Assembly (NCBI GenBank): GCA_037693485.1
Contig: CM075346.1
Location: forward strand, 122,624,001 to 122,688,000
Length of the DNA: 64,000 bases
Direction: 5' to 3'
From: Kitagawia praeruptora
Lineage: Eukaryota > Streptophyta > Magnoliopsida > Apiales > Apiaceae
Shown piece by piece: positions 23,811-33,636 of this stretch (position 1 is the first letter of the stretch; every line of letters starts with the position of its first letter). Under the pieces are notes generated by a model. That model was not told the origin of the DNA. It searched no databases and saw nothing but the letters and a program-made list of their open reading frames with translations. Both the position numbers and the translations under genes were made by a program.

Positions 23811-23947
23811 GTATCGAACTTGTCGATACTTTTTGTTATTGTTGTTTATTCAATTGTCACCTATTTATTGTATCGAACTCGTTGATACCCTTTTGAGGTT
23901 ATTATTCTTTAATTATTACCCAATTATCGTGTCGAACTTGTCGACAC
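23811..23947 (+). repeat. three 59-bp-spaced hairpins in LARD 3' LTR
   Basis: Copies of the array at 15082-15218, starting at 23811, 23870 and 23929. The middle loop here is ACTCG instead of ACTTG, while all stems are unchanged. Confidence 0.9.
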
Positions 23948-24078
23948 ATGTTGATCCTGAATTCTTCATTAATTCTTGGATTATTAGTTGTTGTCCTGGA
24001 ACGTGAGTTTTCCAGTTGTTTGATGCGGTAAGGTTGTCGATTGTTCCGACACCTAGTGCGTTCGATATAGAATTGGAA

Positions 24079-24210
24079 TATTTTTGACCGTAAGGTCGGA
24101 CCATATTGTGGTCGTGATAAAAAAATGTTTTGACCGAAAGGTCGGACCCTATTGTGGTCGTGATAAAAATATTTTTGGACCGTAAGGTCGGACCAGATTC
24201 GTGGTCGGAA
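24079..24210 (+). repeat. about 47-bp tandem repeat in LARD 3' LTR
   Basis: Second copy of the GACCGWAAGGTC array described at 15350-15481, unchanged in unit number. Confidence 0.85.
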
Positions 24211-24969
24211 GTTAATAAGGCCAATGTGTGCCGTGGATCCATTATAGGACATTGCTGTGTGCGTTTGTCCGGGGTTAGTGCTGACTGATCAGCAGCCTAA
24301 CCTTGATGATGTTTTCTTAAAAATAAATAAAAAAATTCCAATTCTAATCTATACCCTGAGATTGAGATGTTTGATTCTTGACTCCTTGAAAGTCTGTTTT
24401 AAGAATATCTTGATATCAGAATTCTTGTCAGTTCTATTTCTTGTTGCACCTTATGAATGGTGAGTTATTGGCCCGCGTGGCAATTGAAAGGTTGATATAA
24501 CTGATTCCTTCATAAAATGAGATGAAACTCTATTGTTGTCAAAAATTGTCGTCGTTATTGAAATTGTCATCACTATTTACACTTGCTGAGCATTGTTGGC
24601 TCACTCTTGCTTCTGTTTATTTCTCCAGTTGTTAGAGGTGATCAGAGAACCTAGTGGTCAGTTGGTATAGCTCTATAGACAGCGAGGGGAGACGTTCGAG
24701 TGATGGACTTTTCAAAGAATGGATTGGGAATTGTTAAGGTTGGATATTGAGTTAGACAGTGAATTTGTAAATTCATATAATTGTATAATATTCTTTTATT
24801 CTGAGGTTGAGTTGTATTAATGATATTCGATAGTTGTTTCATACCATAACCTGTATGCGATCTTGGTTGAGGGGTTTCATTATTAAATGCCGTTTATATT
24901 CAGAGTTGTATAATATTGTTTATGGTTAGTAGGCCCCATATCTGTACCCCGGATTTTGGGACCGTTACA

Positions 24970-26140
24970 CTAACTTCCATTGTAGAAGATACTGCTTAGC
25001 TCTTGCAATGACGACATTTACTCGAGTATACTTTTTATTCCATACTAACTCGTTTCTTGCCTTCCAAATCGACCAACAAACTGTCGCTATCTCTGCTCTT
25101 TTTTCATTATCACATACCTCCATCACTTTCTCCCACCACTGGAACAAACTGTTGCAGTTATTGATGAGCACCTGAGGGAGAATAATTTGCCAACATTGTA
25201 CTGCCAAAGTACAATTACACAAAATGTGCTCGACTGTTTCTTCACCCATCCTACACACTTGACATAGAGATTCCACTGACACGTTTTTCTGCAGCAGCAT
25301 ATTCATCGTAGGCAAACAGTTCGACAACGACCTCCACATGAAATTCAAAACCTTTGGTGGTGCTTTTATTCTCCAGGTTTTCCTCCATAAACTACTCTGA
25401 TCATCCTGCCTCCAGCTATGTTTTTGAGCTTGCAACAGCCTATACGCACTGCGAACTGAATACTGCCCCGTTGTCTCTTTACTCCAATAAGCAACATCTT
25501 CATTCGAGTTCTCACTTAAATTTATCATCCTAATGCAGTGCTGATCTCTAGTATTGAACATATCACTCAAAATCTCCTCATCCCACCCTCTATACTCCAT
25601 GGACATAATAGCACTAACCTTATGATTTTCCAACCCTTGAGGATTGGAGGTTATGAACGGATTGCTATCGTCTAACAGCCAAGGCTGTCCTACAATATTA
25701 ACCGAGTTGCCCGAACTGATCTTCCACCTCATACCTGCAGAAATCACTTGCTTTGCTTCCCATATACTTCGCCACACGAAACTGGGGTTACTCCCTACGG
25801 ATGAGTCCATGAAAGTACCATTTGGAAAATATCGAGCCTTGAACACTCGACTAACCAAACTATTGGGATTAGTTATGAACCTCCAAGCCTGTTTTCCGAG
25901 CATAGCCAAATTGAAGTCCCTGAAATCCCTAAACCCCATTCCTCCACTTGCTTTATGACGACTTAACCGATCCCAACTCATCCAGTGAATGCTTCTACTG
26001 TCATCCTTCTTCGTATTCCACCAGAAACGTGAGATACTTCTTTCCATGTCCTTAATGATCTCTAAAGGCAATAAAAACACGCTCATCGCATAAGTTGGCA
26101 GAGCTTGTAATACTGACTTTACTAGAGTTTCTTTCCCCCT
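24970..26140 (-). pseudogene. LINE ORF2, thumb and zf-RVT part after frameshift
   Basis: Continuation of ORF2 in the shifted frame. It carries the post-RT region (LPLEIIKDMERSISRFWW) and then a zf-RVT domain (WRIKAPPKVLNFMWR, then C-x2-C with VEHILCNC) typical of plant L1 ORF2. The frame is open until it meets the LARD LTR at 24969. The last codon is split by the insertion and completed at 11648-11647 on the far side. Confidence 0.9.
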
Positions 26141-28497
26141 TGCGAAAAAACCTTACCATCCCAGCTTAACGTTCTCTTCTTTACTTTATCTTTCAAAAAA
26201 CCAAACGTGGCTACCTTGCTTCTCTCCATCATATTTGGTAATCCCAGATACTTACAGTTGTCATCCGCTTCCTCCATCTGCAAGATATTACCAAAGTGCT
26301 GTCTTGACTCTGCGCTTGTGTTTGTGCTATAAAATATCGAAGATTTCATTCGATTAACCTTTTGCCCTGATGCCAATTCAAATTTTCCCAAGATCTCCAT
26401 AATTCTATACACTTCGCACTCTCCTACCTTACAATAGAGATACGAGTCATCCGCAAACAACATGTGATTAATTGGCGGAGCTCGTTTACAGACTTTAACA
26501 CCCTGAATCAACTTATGGCTTTCAAACTTATTAAGCATTGCCGAAAGCCCCTCTGCACACAATATGAACAAGTAAGGAGATAACGGGTCCCCTTGGCGTA
26601 GCCCTCGAGTTGGTAGAATTGGACCTATTTCTCTTCGAGCATGCACTATCTGGTATGATACTGTCTTGACACACTGCAAAATCAGATGCACCCACTCACC
26701 CTTGAATCCCATTTTCGTGAGAATAGCTTGCAGATAACTCCATTCGATGCGGTCATAAGCCTTGCTCATATCAAGCTTTAAGGCCATATAGGCATCTTTC
26801 CCTCTTCTTTTTCTTTTCAGCGTATGCATTACCTCATATGCAATCATTACATTGTCAGAAATTAAACGGCCCGACATGAAAGCACTTTGGTTCTCAGATA
26901 TTACTTGATCAAGTACCCCTTTTAGTCGATTAGCAATGACTTTAGTAATGATTTTTAATAACACATTACATAACGAAATTGGACGAAGATCACCAATCAC
27001 AACCGGACATTTTTTCTTAGGTATGAGAACTATATTCGTAGCATTTAACTCATTCATCATCATTCCTGTCCGAAAGAATTCCCGTACCAACTCGACTATG
27101 TCCTTTCCAACAATGTGCCAGTATCTTTGATAGAAACCAGGTGTCATCCCATCTGGGCCCGGCGCTTTGTCCGGGTTCATTTGAAATAGTGCTTCCTTGA
27201 CCTCCTCAACAGAAACAGGTTGTAGAAGAAACTCATTCTGCATTTCTGTAATAGTAGTAGGAACACAGCCCACGACTTCTTGCCAATCCACCTCCGTAGC
27301 TGTAAACAAATTAGAAAAATAGCCTGACATTAACTCTGCAAGGCCACTCTCCCATTCCACCCACTGATCTTCTTCGTTCTTGAGCTTGTTTATCTGATTA
27401 TTCCTCCTTCTATTTGAGGCATACCTGTGAAAGAACTTACTATTCTGATCACCTGCTTGGAGCAATAGCTGCTTTGATCTTTGACGCCAGAAAACTTCCC
27501 TCTGACTCAGAATTTTTGTCAATTCGTTCCTAGCCTCCCTATATTTTTCCTTCGAATCAACATCTCTACCACCCCTGTATTGCTGCATAGCTACCTTACA
27601 GCTCTTAATACGTCCACTGAAATTTCCAGTAACCTCCCGACCCCATATAGCCAACTTTTGACTGCAACATTTGAGTTTTTGAAAAATACTTGCCCCTGAG
27701 TCACTGTACCAGCCATCCTGCACCAGAACTTCACACATTGGTTCCATCATCCACGCATTTTCGAATTTAAACCGAAACGGTGCCTTAAACTGAGTAATGA
27801 CTTGAGGGACTAGAAGGATAGGGCTATGGTCACTAGACGTACCTTCAAGATTGTATAGCTTAGCCATAGGAAAAAGACTCAGCCACTCTACATTTACTAA
27901 AGCTCTATCTAAACGCACTTCCATCCATTCATTAGTATCACGTCCTCTCTCCCAAGTGAACTGATGTCCGACTATATCCATATCCGTAAGCCCTGCATCT
28001 TGTAAAGCATCATTAAAGCCTTCAATGAGCCAACTTGGGTATTGAGATCCCCCTACTTTGTCACAAACATCCACCACATTATTAACATCTCCAATAACAC
28101 ACCAAGGCAGGTTGGAGTCCCTCGACAGATTGCGAAGTAAGTCCCAAGTTCTTCGACGCAGCGTTCTATTAGGTTCTCCATAAAGACCCGTTAGACGCCA
28201 TGGGGTTCCATGCTCCATTTTTACTCGCACATCAATATGATTCTGAGAGAAACCCATCAGCTCCACCTGGTCCTTTTCTTTCCACAACATAGCTAAACCC
28301 CCACTTCTACCAACAGAATCGACCACAAACATACCCTGGTATCCCAGTTTCAACTGAACCCACTCCATCTTCGACTTCTTAGCTAAAGTTTCACATAAAA
28401 AGATTAACATAGGCTTTTCTTGACGTACCACGTCAGATAGGAACTGAATAGTCCAAGGGAGGCCCACCCCTCGGCAGTTCCAGCTTAACGTATTCAT
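26122..28497 (-). pseudogene. LINE ORF2, endonuclease and reverse transcriptase part
   Basis: 791 codons open before a frameshift. Residues 1-230 are an apurinic-type endonuclease (MNTLSWNCRGVG start, CET, LYGEPN, SDHSPI). After a linker comes reverse transcriptase with PDKAPGPDGM, LRPISLCNV, LRQGDPLSPYLF and the FADD catalytic box at 681-684. The frame shifts in the G5 run at 26135-26139 (C5 on the plus strand). One G appears to have been lost, because homology resumes immediately in the other frame. The ATG at 28497 overlaps the ORF1 stop. Confidence 0.92.
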
Positions 28498-29726
28498 AAT
28501 GTCTGGCGGGTCTGCCTTGCAGACTCCGCCAATAATCCGTTTTTTGACACCAAAGCACCCAGTTGAGCCTCATCTGTCATGTCTGTATCTATTTCCTCTG
28601 TGTTATTTTGTCTTGACGGCCCACTGATATTGGGCTCATCTATTCTCCTACGCTTTTGGACTATTCCTTGTGGCCCCAGTTTTTCATTTAAATTGGCATT
28701 TTCCCTCGTAATTAACTCCGTGCTAACAGTATTTTTCTGAGAGACAATTTCTCCACTAAAAACTCCCTCCCCATGTTTACCTCCCATCCCCGTCTGTTTT
28801 GGGATTATTTGCATATCCATTCTGTTACCCAAATTATCGGGATTGTGATCATTGACTGCGTCTTCCGTAGTAACAACTTTCCTACCATCCTCGTCCGTTC
28901 TCTCAGCCGGAAAATCTACCGGATTTTTTCCACCTTGGCGCAACCACTTAGCTCCCATCGTGTGACTACGACGTCTCGGTTCTGCCTTCATCCATGCACC
29001 ATAAGGTTTTTCAATTTGTTCTAGTGAAATATCAAAAATCTTCTGACAGTACTTCTCACCATGTCCTATCATTCCACATATGAAACAAAAAGTGGGTATT
29101 CCTTCATATCTAAAATTCACCCAGCACCAATTTGTCTGACTTTTTCGTACCTTCATTCTTCTTTTCAATGGCTTTGTTAGATCAATAGTTACCCTTACCC
29201 TGAGATACTCCCTCCAAACCCCCATGAAATTATTAGTATCAGATTCAAGGAATTTGCCAATATAATTTCCCACATCGGTGACCACCCTCTGCGACATGAA
29301 TCCTGCACTCATGCCATGAAGTTGAACCCACAGGTCCAAACTATTGATCTCCATTGTACGTGGGTCGTCTCCTTCTTTTATACGTTCAAGAATCAGATGG
29401 AACCTCCCAAACGTCCATGGGCTGCCCTCTATTACTCTTGTAATGTCTATCTCATGATAAAACTGAAAAACATATCTATTACGATCCACCTCCTTGACAT
29501 AAACTCCTTTCCCTGGTCTCCATAATGATGCCATACAGTGTTGCATTGCTTGAAAATCAATAGGAGACTCTGTTAGAAATCTGCCGACCAAACACCAGCG
29601 AACGTCAATCTCTGAAAGATCCTCTGTATTTTCCTCGTACGAAATGCCACCATCTTCCTCATCCTCCAGTCTAAACCTTGCAAAACTTTCTTCCATTTCT
29701 TGGATTGTTTTTTGATTACCAGCCAT
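28494..29726 (-). CDS. LINE ORF1 protein (DUF4283 + zinc knuckle)
   Basis: A 410-residue ORF1 nucleic-acid-binding protein that coats LINE RNA. Residues about 40-165 match the DUF4283 domain of plant L1 ORF1 proteins (RWCLVGRFLTESPIDF at the start, then VQLHGMSAGFMS). A CCHC knuckle follows at 214-227 (CFICGMIGHGEKYC), then a basic, hydrophilic C-terminus. The frame is intact. Its TGA overlaps the ORF2 ATG by four bases (ATGA, 28497-28494), an arrangement that suits translation by termination-reinitiation. The start at 29726 leaves a leader of about 200 nt to the LINE 5' end. Confidence 0.92.
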   Translation of the reverse strand: MAGNQKTIQEMEESFARFRLEDEEDGGISYEENTEDLSEIDVRWCLVGRFLTESPIDFQAMQHCMASLWRPGKGVYVKEVDRNRYVFQFYHEIDITRVIEGSPWTFGRFHLILERIKEGDDPRTMEINSLDLWVQLHGMSAGFMSQRVVTDVGNYIGKFLESDTNNFMGVWREYLRVRVTIDLTKPLKRRMKVRKSQTNWCWVNFRYEGIPTFCFICGMIGHGEKYCQKIFDISLEQIEKPYGAWMKAEPRRRSHTMGAKWLRQGGKNPVDFPAERTDEDGRKVVTTEDAVNDHNPDNLGNRMDMQIIPKQTGMGGKHGEGVFSGEIVSQKNTVSTELITRENANLNEKLGPQGIVQKRRRIDEPNISGPSRQNNTEEIDTDMTDEAQLGALVSKNGLLAESARQTRQTL

Positions 29727-29987
29727 AATGTAAATCTGTTTGAGAAAATTTGACTAGAACAAATAACAGAACACGAACAAGAAAGAAATACGAAACGAAG
29801 ACTAGGGTTTAAGAACTTTCAACCATGGCATAAGCCAAGACATCAGGGTAACAATGTTTTACCTTGGAACTATTTGTTTTCACTTGTTTGAAGAGTTTAG
29901 TTCTATGAAACTAGTTAATTCCATTGAATTGGATATTTTGATTAATAGGTAGTAAAAAAGTGGGTATTTTGGGTAATTTTTCAATTA

Positions 29988-30179
29988 TAATTTGACATGT
30001 TGTATTTACATGTACAAGTTAAAATTCGGTAATCGGTGTAAATCGATTAAGGTACCGATTTAAGATTAATCGGATAATCGAAATTAATCGGAAGGATTAA
30101 TCGAAATATTAATCGGATATTATAATAATATTTAATATATTAATCTAATTTTTAATTAAATATTAATCTAATTTTTTTT
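29988..30179. other. AT-rich host sequence with ATTAATCGG repeats
   Basis: The word ATTAATCGG or AATCGGA recurs at 30066-30120 and again at 30484, on both sides of the LINE-tail fragment. It has no coding capacity and I recognise no family. Confidence 0.45.
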
Positions 30180-30431
30180 TGAGGAAGTTTTTTTGTCCAA
30201 ATGGCAATGCTTGAGGAATGGGTTTTGAAGTCTTTTTCTAGCTAGGTTTATGTCTCAGGCGGATAGCCCAGTTGCTTTGTCTTAGCTGCCGACTGTTTTT
30301 GTGATGTTGCTGCTATATTTCCTAGGTCTTAATTTCTGTTTTATGTCTAGGGTCAGATCTGGTTCTCTTCTCTTTGGTTGTAATGCTCTAAGGCTTGGCC
30401 TTTTTATTTTAATATTAATGTTCTGTCCATA

Positions 30432-30462
<31 letters not shown>
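30180..30462 (+). mobile_element. probable 5'-truncated LINE tail
   Basis: About 250 bp of T-rich, non-coding sequence (GTTTTATGTCTAGGGTCAG, then GGTTGTAATGCTCTAAGGC) ends in CTGTCCATAAAAAAAAAA and an (AT)n run. The layout of a 3' UTR with poly(A) resembles plant L1 tails. I could not find a clean target duplication, so this remains tentative. Confidence 0.45.
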
Positions 30463-30579
30463 TCATTTTAAATAAATTTGTAGGATTAATCGGATTTCAA
30501 AACTTGAATTGACTAATTATCTTATAGAGAATTAATGGGGAATAGGTTAAATCAGGAATTTTTTGAACATGGTTTAGAG

Positions 30580-30639
30580 TAGCTAGACCTCTAGACTTTT
30601 TTTTTTTTTTTTTTTTGAAATAGCTAGACCTCTAGACTT
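30580..30639 (-). mobile_element. tail-only retroposon: T20 between 19-bp duplications
   Basis: TAGCTAGACCTCTAGACTT occurs at 30580-30598 and again, perfectly, at 30621-30639, enclosing only a run of about 20 T and GAAA. This is the signature of a LINE-mediated insertion on the minus strand so truncated that only the poly(A) tail and target duplication remain. Confidence 0.75.
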
Positions 30640-30806
30640 GGTATGAGAGTGTTGGCTTCTTTTTCTAGCCAAGCTTTGGTAAGCTGCACACTCTTCAGTA
30701 CTTTAACTCTTTAAAGACATAGTTGCATCTTTAAATGTTTAGTTAAAATTTAAACCCCCAAAGAAACTCAACTGAAAGAAAGAAATCACAAAAGAAGAGA
30801 GGGGAA

Positions 30807-30976
30807 ATGGTGTCTACCAGAAGATCAGGCAAGGAAAGTCAGGTGATTTGTAAACCTGAGCAAACAATCAAGAAATGCAAGTCCTATTTTAAACGCAAGA
30901 AAAGGCAGAGGGGACATCAACAACAAGATCCTCAACAACAAGAAAAAGATCAACTCGTCACTCCTACTACTTCACG

Positions 30977-31020
<44 letters not shown>

Positions 31021-33636
31021 CCCCCTCCTCTTTACCAAAAAGCTACTGGTACCTAGAACTTTTTTCAACAATAAAATGTCTATGGAAGTTTTTATGGAAA
31101 TTTGTGTGCTTTCTGGTTGCGCATGTTCAAATTAATAATCCTCTCTAGTCTCTACTATGCTGGAGTTAAATTTTAATATCCAAATAATAAAATCTGTAAA
31201 GGATGACACCCATTAATAAAAAAATAATGTGGCATGTAATAATTAAGTAGCAATGTGATTAGCTAAAAAGAACAGGGTTTTATTTTTTTGCTGGGAATAG
31301 TGAAATAGCTGCCATTAAAATTTGCTACATTTGCTATGAGAGATGGCTGTCTGTGTATTTACAAAATGCTGAAAAATGAACAGTTGGAGCATGTTAGGAG
31401 GGACTCTTCTAATTTTTTTTAACTACCGGAAGTCCGGAACGTAGGTGTAGGGGGTATAGCCGTATAGCATAGTTAGGACAATGCATGCCAGTCACTTGTA
31501 GGAAATAGCAGCATTTTTCATGTGAACAAAAAGATTGAGGGAAGACACAAATTGGGCTGTCATTAAAATTAAAATGTAAAACCGGACCCCCTTAGAAAAT
31601 CTTTCTGCCTCCGTCACTAGTTGTCAAAGACCTTGACAAAGTTTATGTGACGTCTGGAGATCATCTATACTTTTGGTTGAGTGGGAGACAAATGGGTGCA
31701 CGATTCTTTATTTCGTCTTGAATCTTGTATGTGCATTTCTAAAAAATTAGTGCCCTGTATGTATGACGATACTGATTTACTAAACTTTGATGTCTAGACA
31801 CTAAGACACATATTTGTACCCTACACTTGCACCTAAGTCCATGTAACATATTTTTTGTAGCTACATATGAACATTCTAGATCATCCGGCCCTCTGGTAAA
31901 CAGTTAGATTCTTCATAGTAGATATGAGTTTAGCAGGAATGTGTTTTTATATTCTTGTAAAGGTTTAATCTTGTTTGCAACTTTTTTACTGTCAGCTTAC
32001 AGTTCATATTGCTTTGTGGTCCATGACTCCTGACCTACAAATGCTGCAATTTACAACAGATTGGTTTGCATTTCTTTGACATTTAAGTTGTTTTGGTGTC
32101 GTGTTGTTAGGTAGCTCAGTAACTTGCAGTTTATTAAGTTAAAGAGTTAGTTTTTAAACAACTTAGAAACTCAGTTATGGATTACTGGATATGGTACTGG
32201 TTAGATTATGGATCAGCAATTTGCAAGTGAAGTTGTAAGGTTTCTAGTTTAGTTATGTACTAATTAATTGATTATGGTACTAGTTGTGACTATTGGATTT
32301 TTTTACTTTGTTGCTAAGTATGATTGTTAATTTATTGTATCATGATTATTTGTGAGTGGTTCCTTAATTCTTCCTGCTGCTTCCAGAGGGTATTTAGGAA
32401 ACCAGTTACCATACATATAGTTTTCTTGATAAAAAATTGAAGTGGGGTTGATTTGTATACATTGTTTGTAATTACAATTTATATGAAGAATGACAAAAAT
32501 ATCTAAAAGATCCTCGCTTGGTATCTCTGAAATTCGGCCCAGTAAACTCCAATTTCACGTTAATATAAAATAAATATGGGACCATTTTCTCTTAAGGTAA
32601 GGACAAACAAACAAGAAATATCAGTTTGAAGGAATAAAGAACTAAGTGCTTTTTGATCAAGGACTAATTCCAAAGACCGGAACAATTTATAAACAATAGG
32701 AATGCTTTGTCCCTTGTTGTCTTAGCAAACTTCAATTTTGTCAATATAAAAATAAAAACGAGAGATATGGTTGTTTTTGTGTATTTACAAAATTGCTGAA
32801 AAATGAAAAGTATATTTGTTGCAAATAATTTTTGTTTCTGAATATGTTATTTTAAGCTCTGAACACACGTGTATAACTTAATGTATTAGCAATTTAGCAG
32901 TAGGATGTTCACTGTGCTGACCTATGACACTGTTGCAGGTCAGGAAAAGGAAGCACGAGTTGAAAATATGGGAGGTGAGGAGGTGATGCCTCTTGATATT
33001 TCCTCAGATGAAGAAGAAACCAAACCCCAAGTTGACCATCTATCAATTCTTATGTCTGTATCCATACAACCTTTCCATATTGAAACTTCGCAAAAGAATC
33101 TTGAAACACTTATGGCTGCAGCAGTTGTACTGAAAGATCAGTTGGTGTCGCACCTAGAAAAAACTGCTCATAAACTAGACATCGCTGACATGGTTAGAAA
33201 TGCTAGTAAGTGCTTCATTGGATTGAAGTCGCTGGGAGTTAACTATGGAGCCTTTCATGGTGAAGTTTGCAAGTTGATCGATTACTTCCAGGAGCTCCAA
33301 AAAGCTAATGAGAAGAATACATGTACTGAATTGGGGTTAACAGTTGCTTACGAAAAGAGTCTATCTGTTTGTCATGAAGCTATGGAGGAGCTAATCACTG
33401 CTGGCTGTAATTTGAGCAATGCTAAAACTAGTTATGATTCAGCAATTGAAAAAATCAAAATGCTCAAACGGATGTTAAACAGGGCAGAGGAGGAGGCGAC
33501 CTTAGGAAGAGTTGAGATTGAGAAGTTGACATCCAAGAGGGATCATTGTTATGAGGCTTACTCGCTTGCTAGTAGAAGCAAAGAGCGTAATGAAAAAATT
33601 CAGAGCTCATTCAGTCGGTTGAGGGACCTTGTATGA
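30807..33636 (+). CDS. two-exon gene of unknown function, coiled-coil protein
   Basis: Predicted exon 1 is 30807-30975 (MVSTRRSGKE..., ending before GTATCT) and exon 2 is 32939-33636 (after TGTTGCAG). The 1-nt overhang of exon 1 joins exon 2 in frame to give 288 residues. Exon 1 is basic and Gln-rich, with KRKKRQRG as a likely nuclear signal. Exon 2 has an acidic patch (MPLDISSDEEE) and then about 200 residues of helical, charged sequence with heptad character toward the end (EKIKMLKRMLNRAEEEATLG). I do not recognise a family and assign no function. The 1.96-kb intron begins with a (TC)20 tract right at the donor. A purine-rich leader and the first ATG at 30807 support the start. The splice sites are inferred from sequence only. 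Confidence 0.6.
30979..31026 (+). repeat. (TC)20 microsatellite with C-run at intron donor
   Basis: Twenty TC units followed by eight or nine C, starting three bases after the proposed GT donor at 30976. Such a polypyrimidine tract at a donor is unusual and likely length-polymorphic. Confidence 0.9.
31027..32938 (+). other. intron of the two-exon gene
   Basis: AT-rich, without coding capacity. A short diverged duplication is visible: AGAGAT-GGYTGTYT-GTGTATTTACAAAAT-GCTGAAAAATGAA occurs at 31336-31382 and 32762-32810. A patch at about 31590-31620 (CTGCCTCCGTCACTAG) looks like a transposon fragment, but no element could be delimited. The intron ends TGACACTGTTGCAG at 32938. Confidence 0.5.

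Larger units (their letters stand above)
11654..24969 (+). mobile_element. LARD-type non-coding LTR retrotransposon with 4.6-kb LTRs
   Basis: 13,316 bp inserted in LINE ORF2, with target duplication CTAAC at 11649-11653 and 24970-24974. LTRs of 4588 and 4587 bp flank an internal region of only 4.14 kb that has a PBS and PPT but no gag or pol. This matches the definition of large retrotransposon derivatives (LARDs), which must borrow proteins from an autonomous partner. The PBS type and the CCGTTACA/AACG ends suggest a Gypsy partner, but that is inference. The 5' terminus reads TA instead of the usual TG in both LTRs. By eye the LTRs differ at about 25 positions (roughly 99.4% identical). Confidence 0.92.
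20383..24969 (+). repeat. LARD 3' LTR (4587 bp)
   Basis: Near-identical to 11654-16241 (offset 8729), with scattered single-base differences and a 1-bp indel in an A-run. It is followed by target duplication CTAAC and then LINE ORF2. Confidence 0.95.
11062..29929 (-). mobile_element. L1-type LINE, split by a LARD element
   Basis: A full-length non-LTR retrotransposon on the minus strand. The 3' poly(A) appears as T-runs at 11062-11080, and the 5' end is at about 29929. A 16-bp target duplication with one mismatch flanks it (11046-11061 and 29930-29945, TGGATATTTTGRTTAA). It encodes ORF1 and an EN-RT-zf-RVT-RNaseH ORF2. The 13.3-kb LTR element at 11654-24969 interrupts ORF2 between the zf-RVT and RNase H regions. 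With that removed the LINE is about 5.55 kb, typical for plant L1. One frameshift plus the insertion make it inactive. Confidence 0.92.
10319..29973. mobile_element. non-autonomous Mutator-like TIR element (outer shell of nest)
   Basis: The left (10319-10410) and right (11005-11061 plus 29946-29973) ends are long imperfect inverted repeats. AACCAAAATACCCATT and ACCCACGGGATACGC at the left match the reverse complement at the right once the LINE is removed. TAATTTTTCAATTA (14 bp) occurs at both outer edges (10305-10318 and 29974-29987). This is consistent with a MULE-type target duplication of 9-14 bp, although the exact ends are uncertain by about 10 bp. Without the nested LINE the element is about 770 bp and non-coding. 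Inside it the word GATACGC recurs about eight times (10400-10570), and a diverged direct duplication (about 10665-10735 and 10845-10915) shares the word TCTATTGCCGGATT. Confidence 0.65.

Noticed and set aside
31400..31625. Transposon-like fragment (CTGCCTCCGTCACTAG) in the intron
   Set aside because: Texture is suggestive, but no termini, target duplication or second copy was found in the window.
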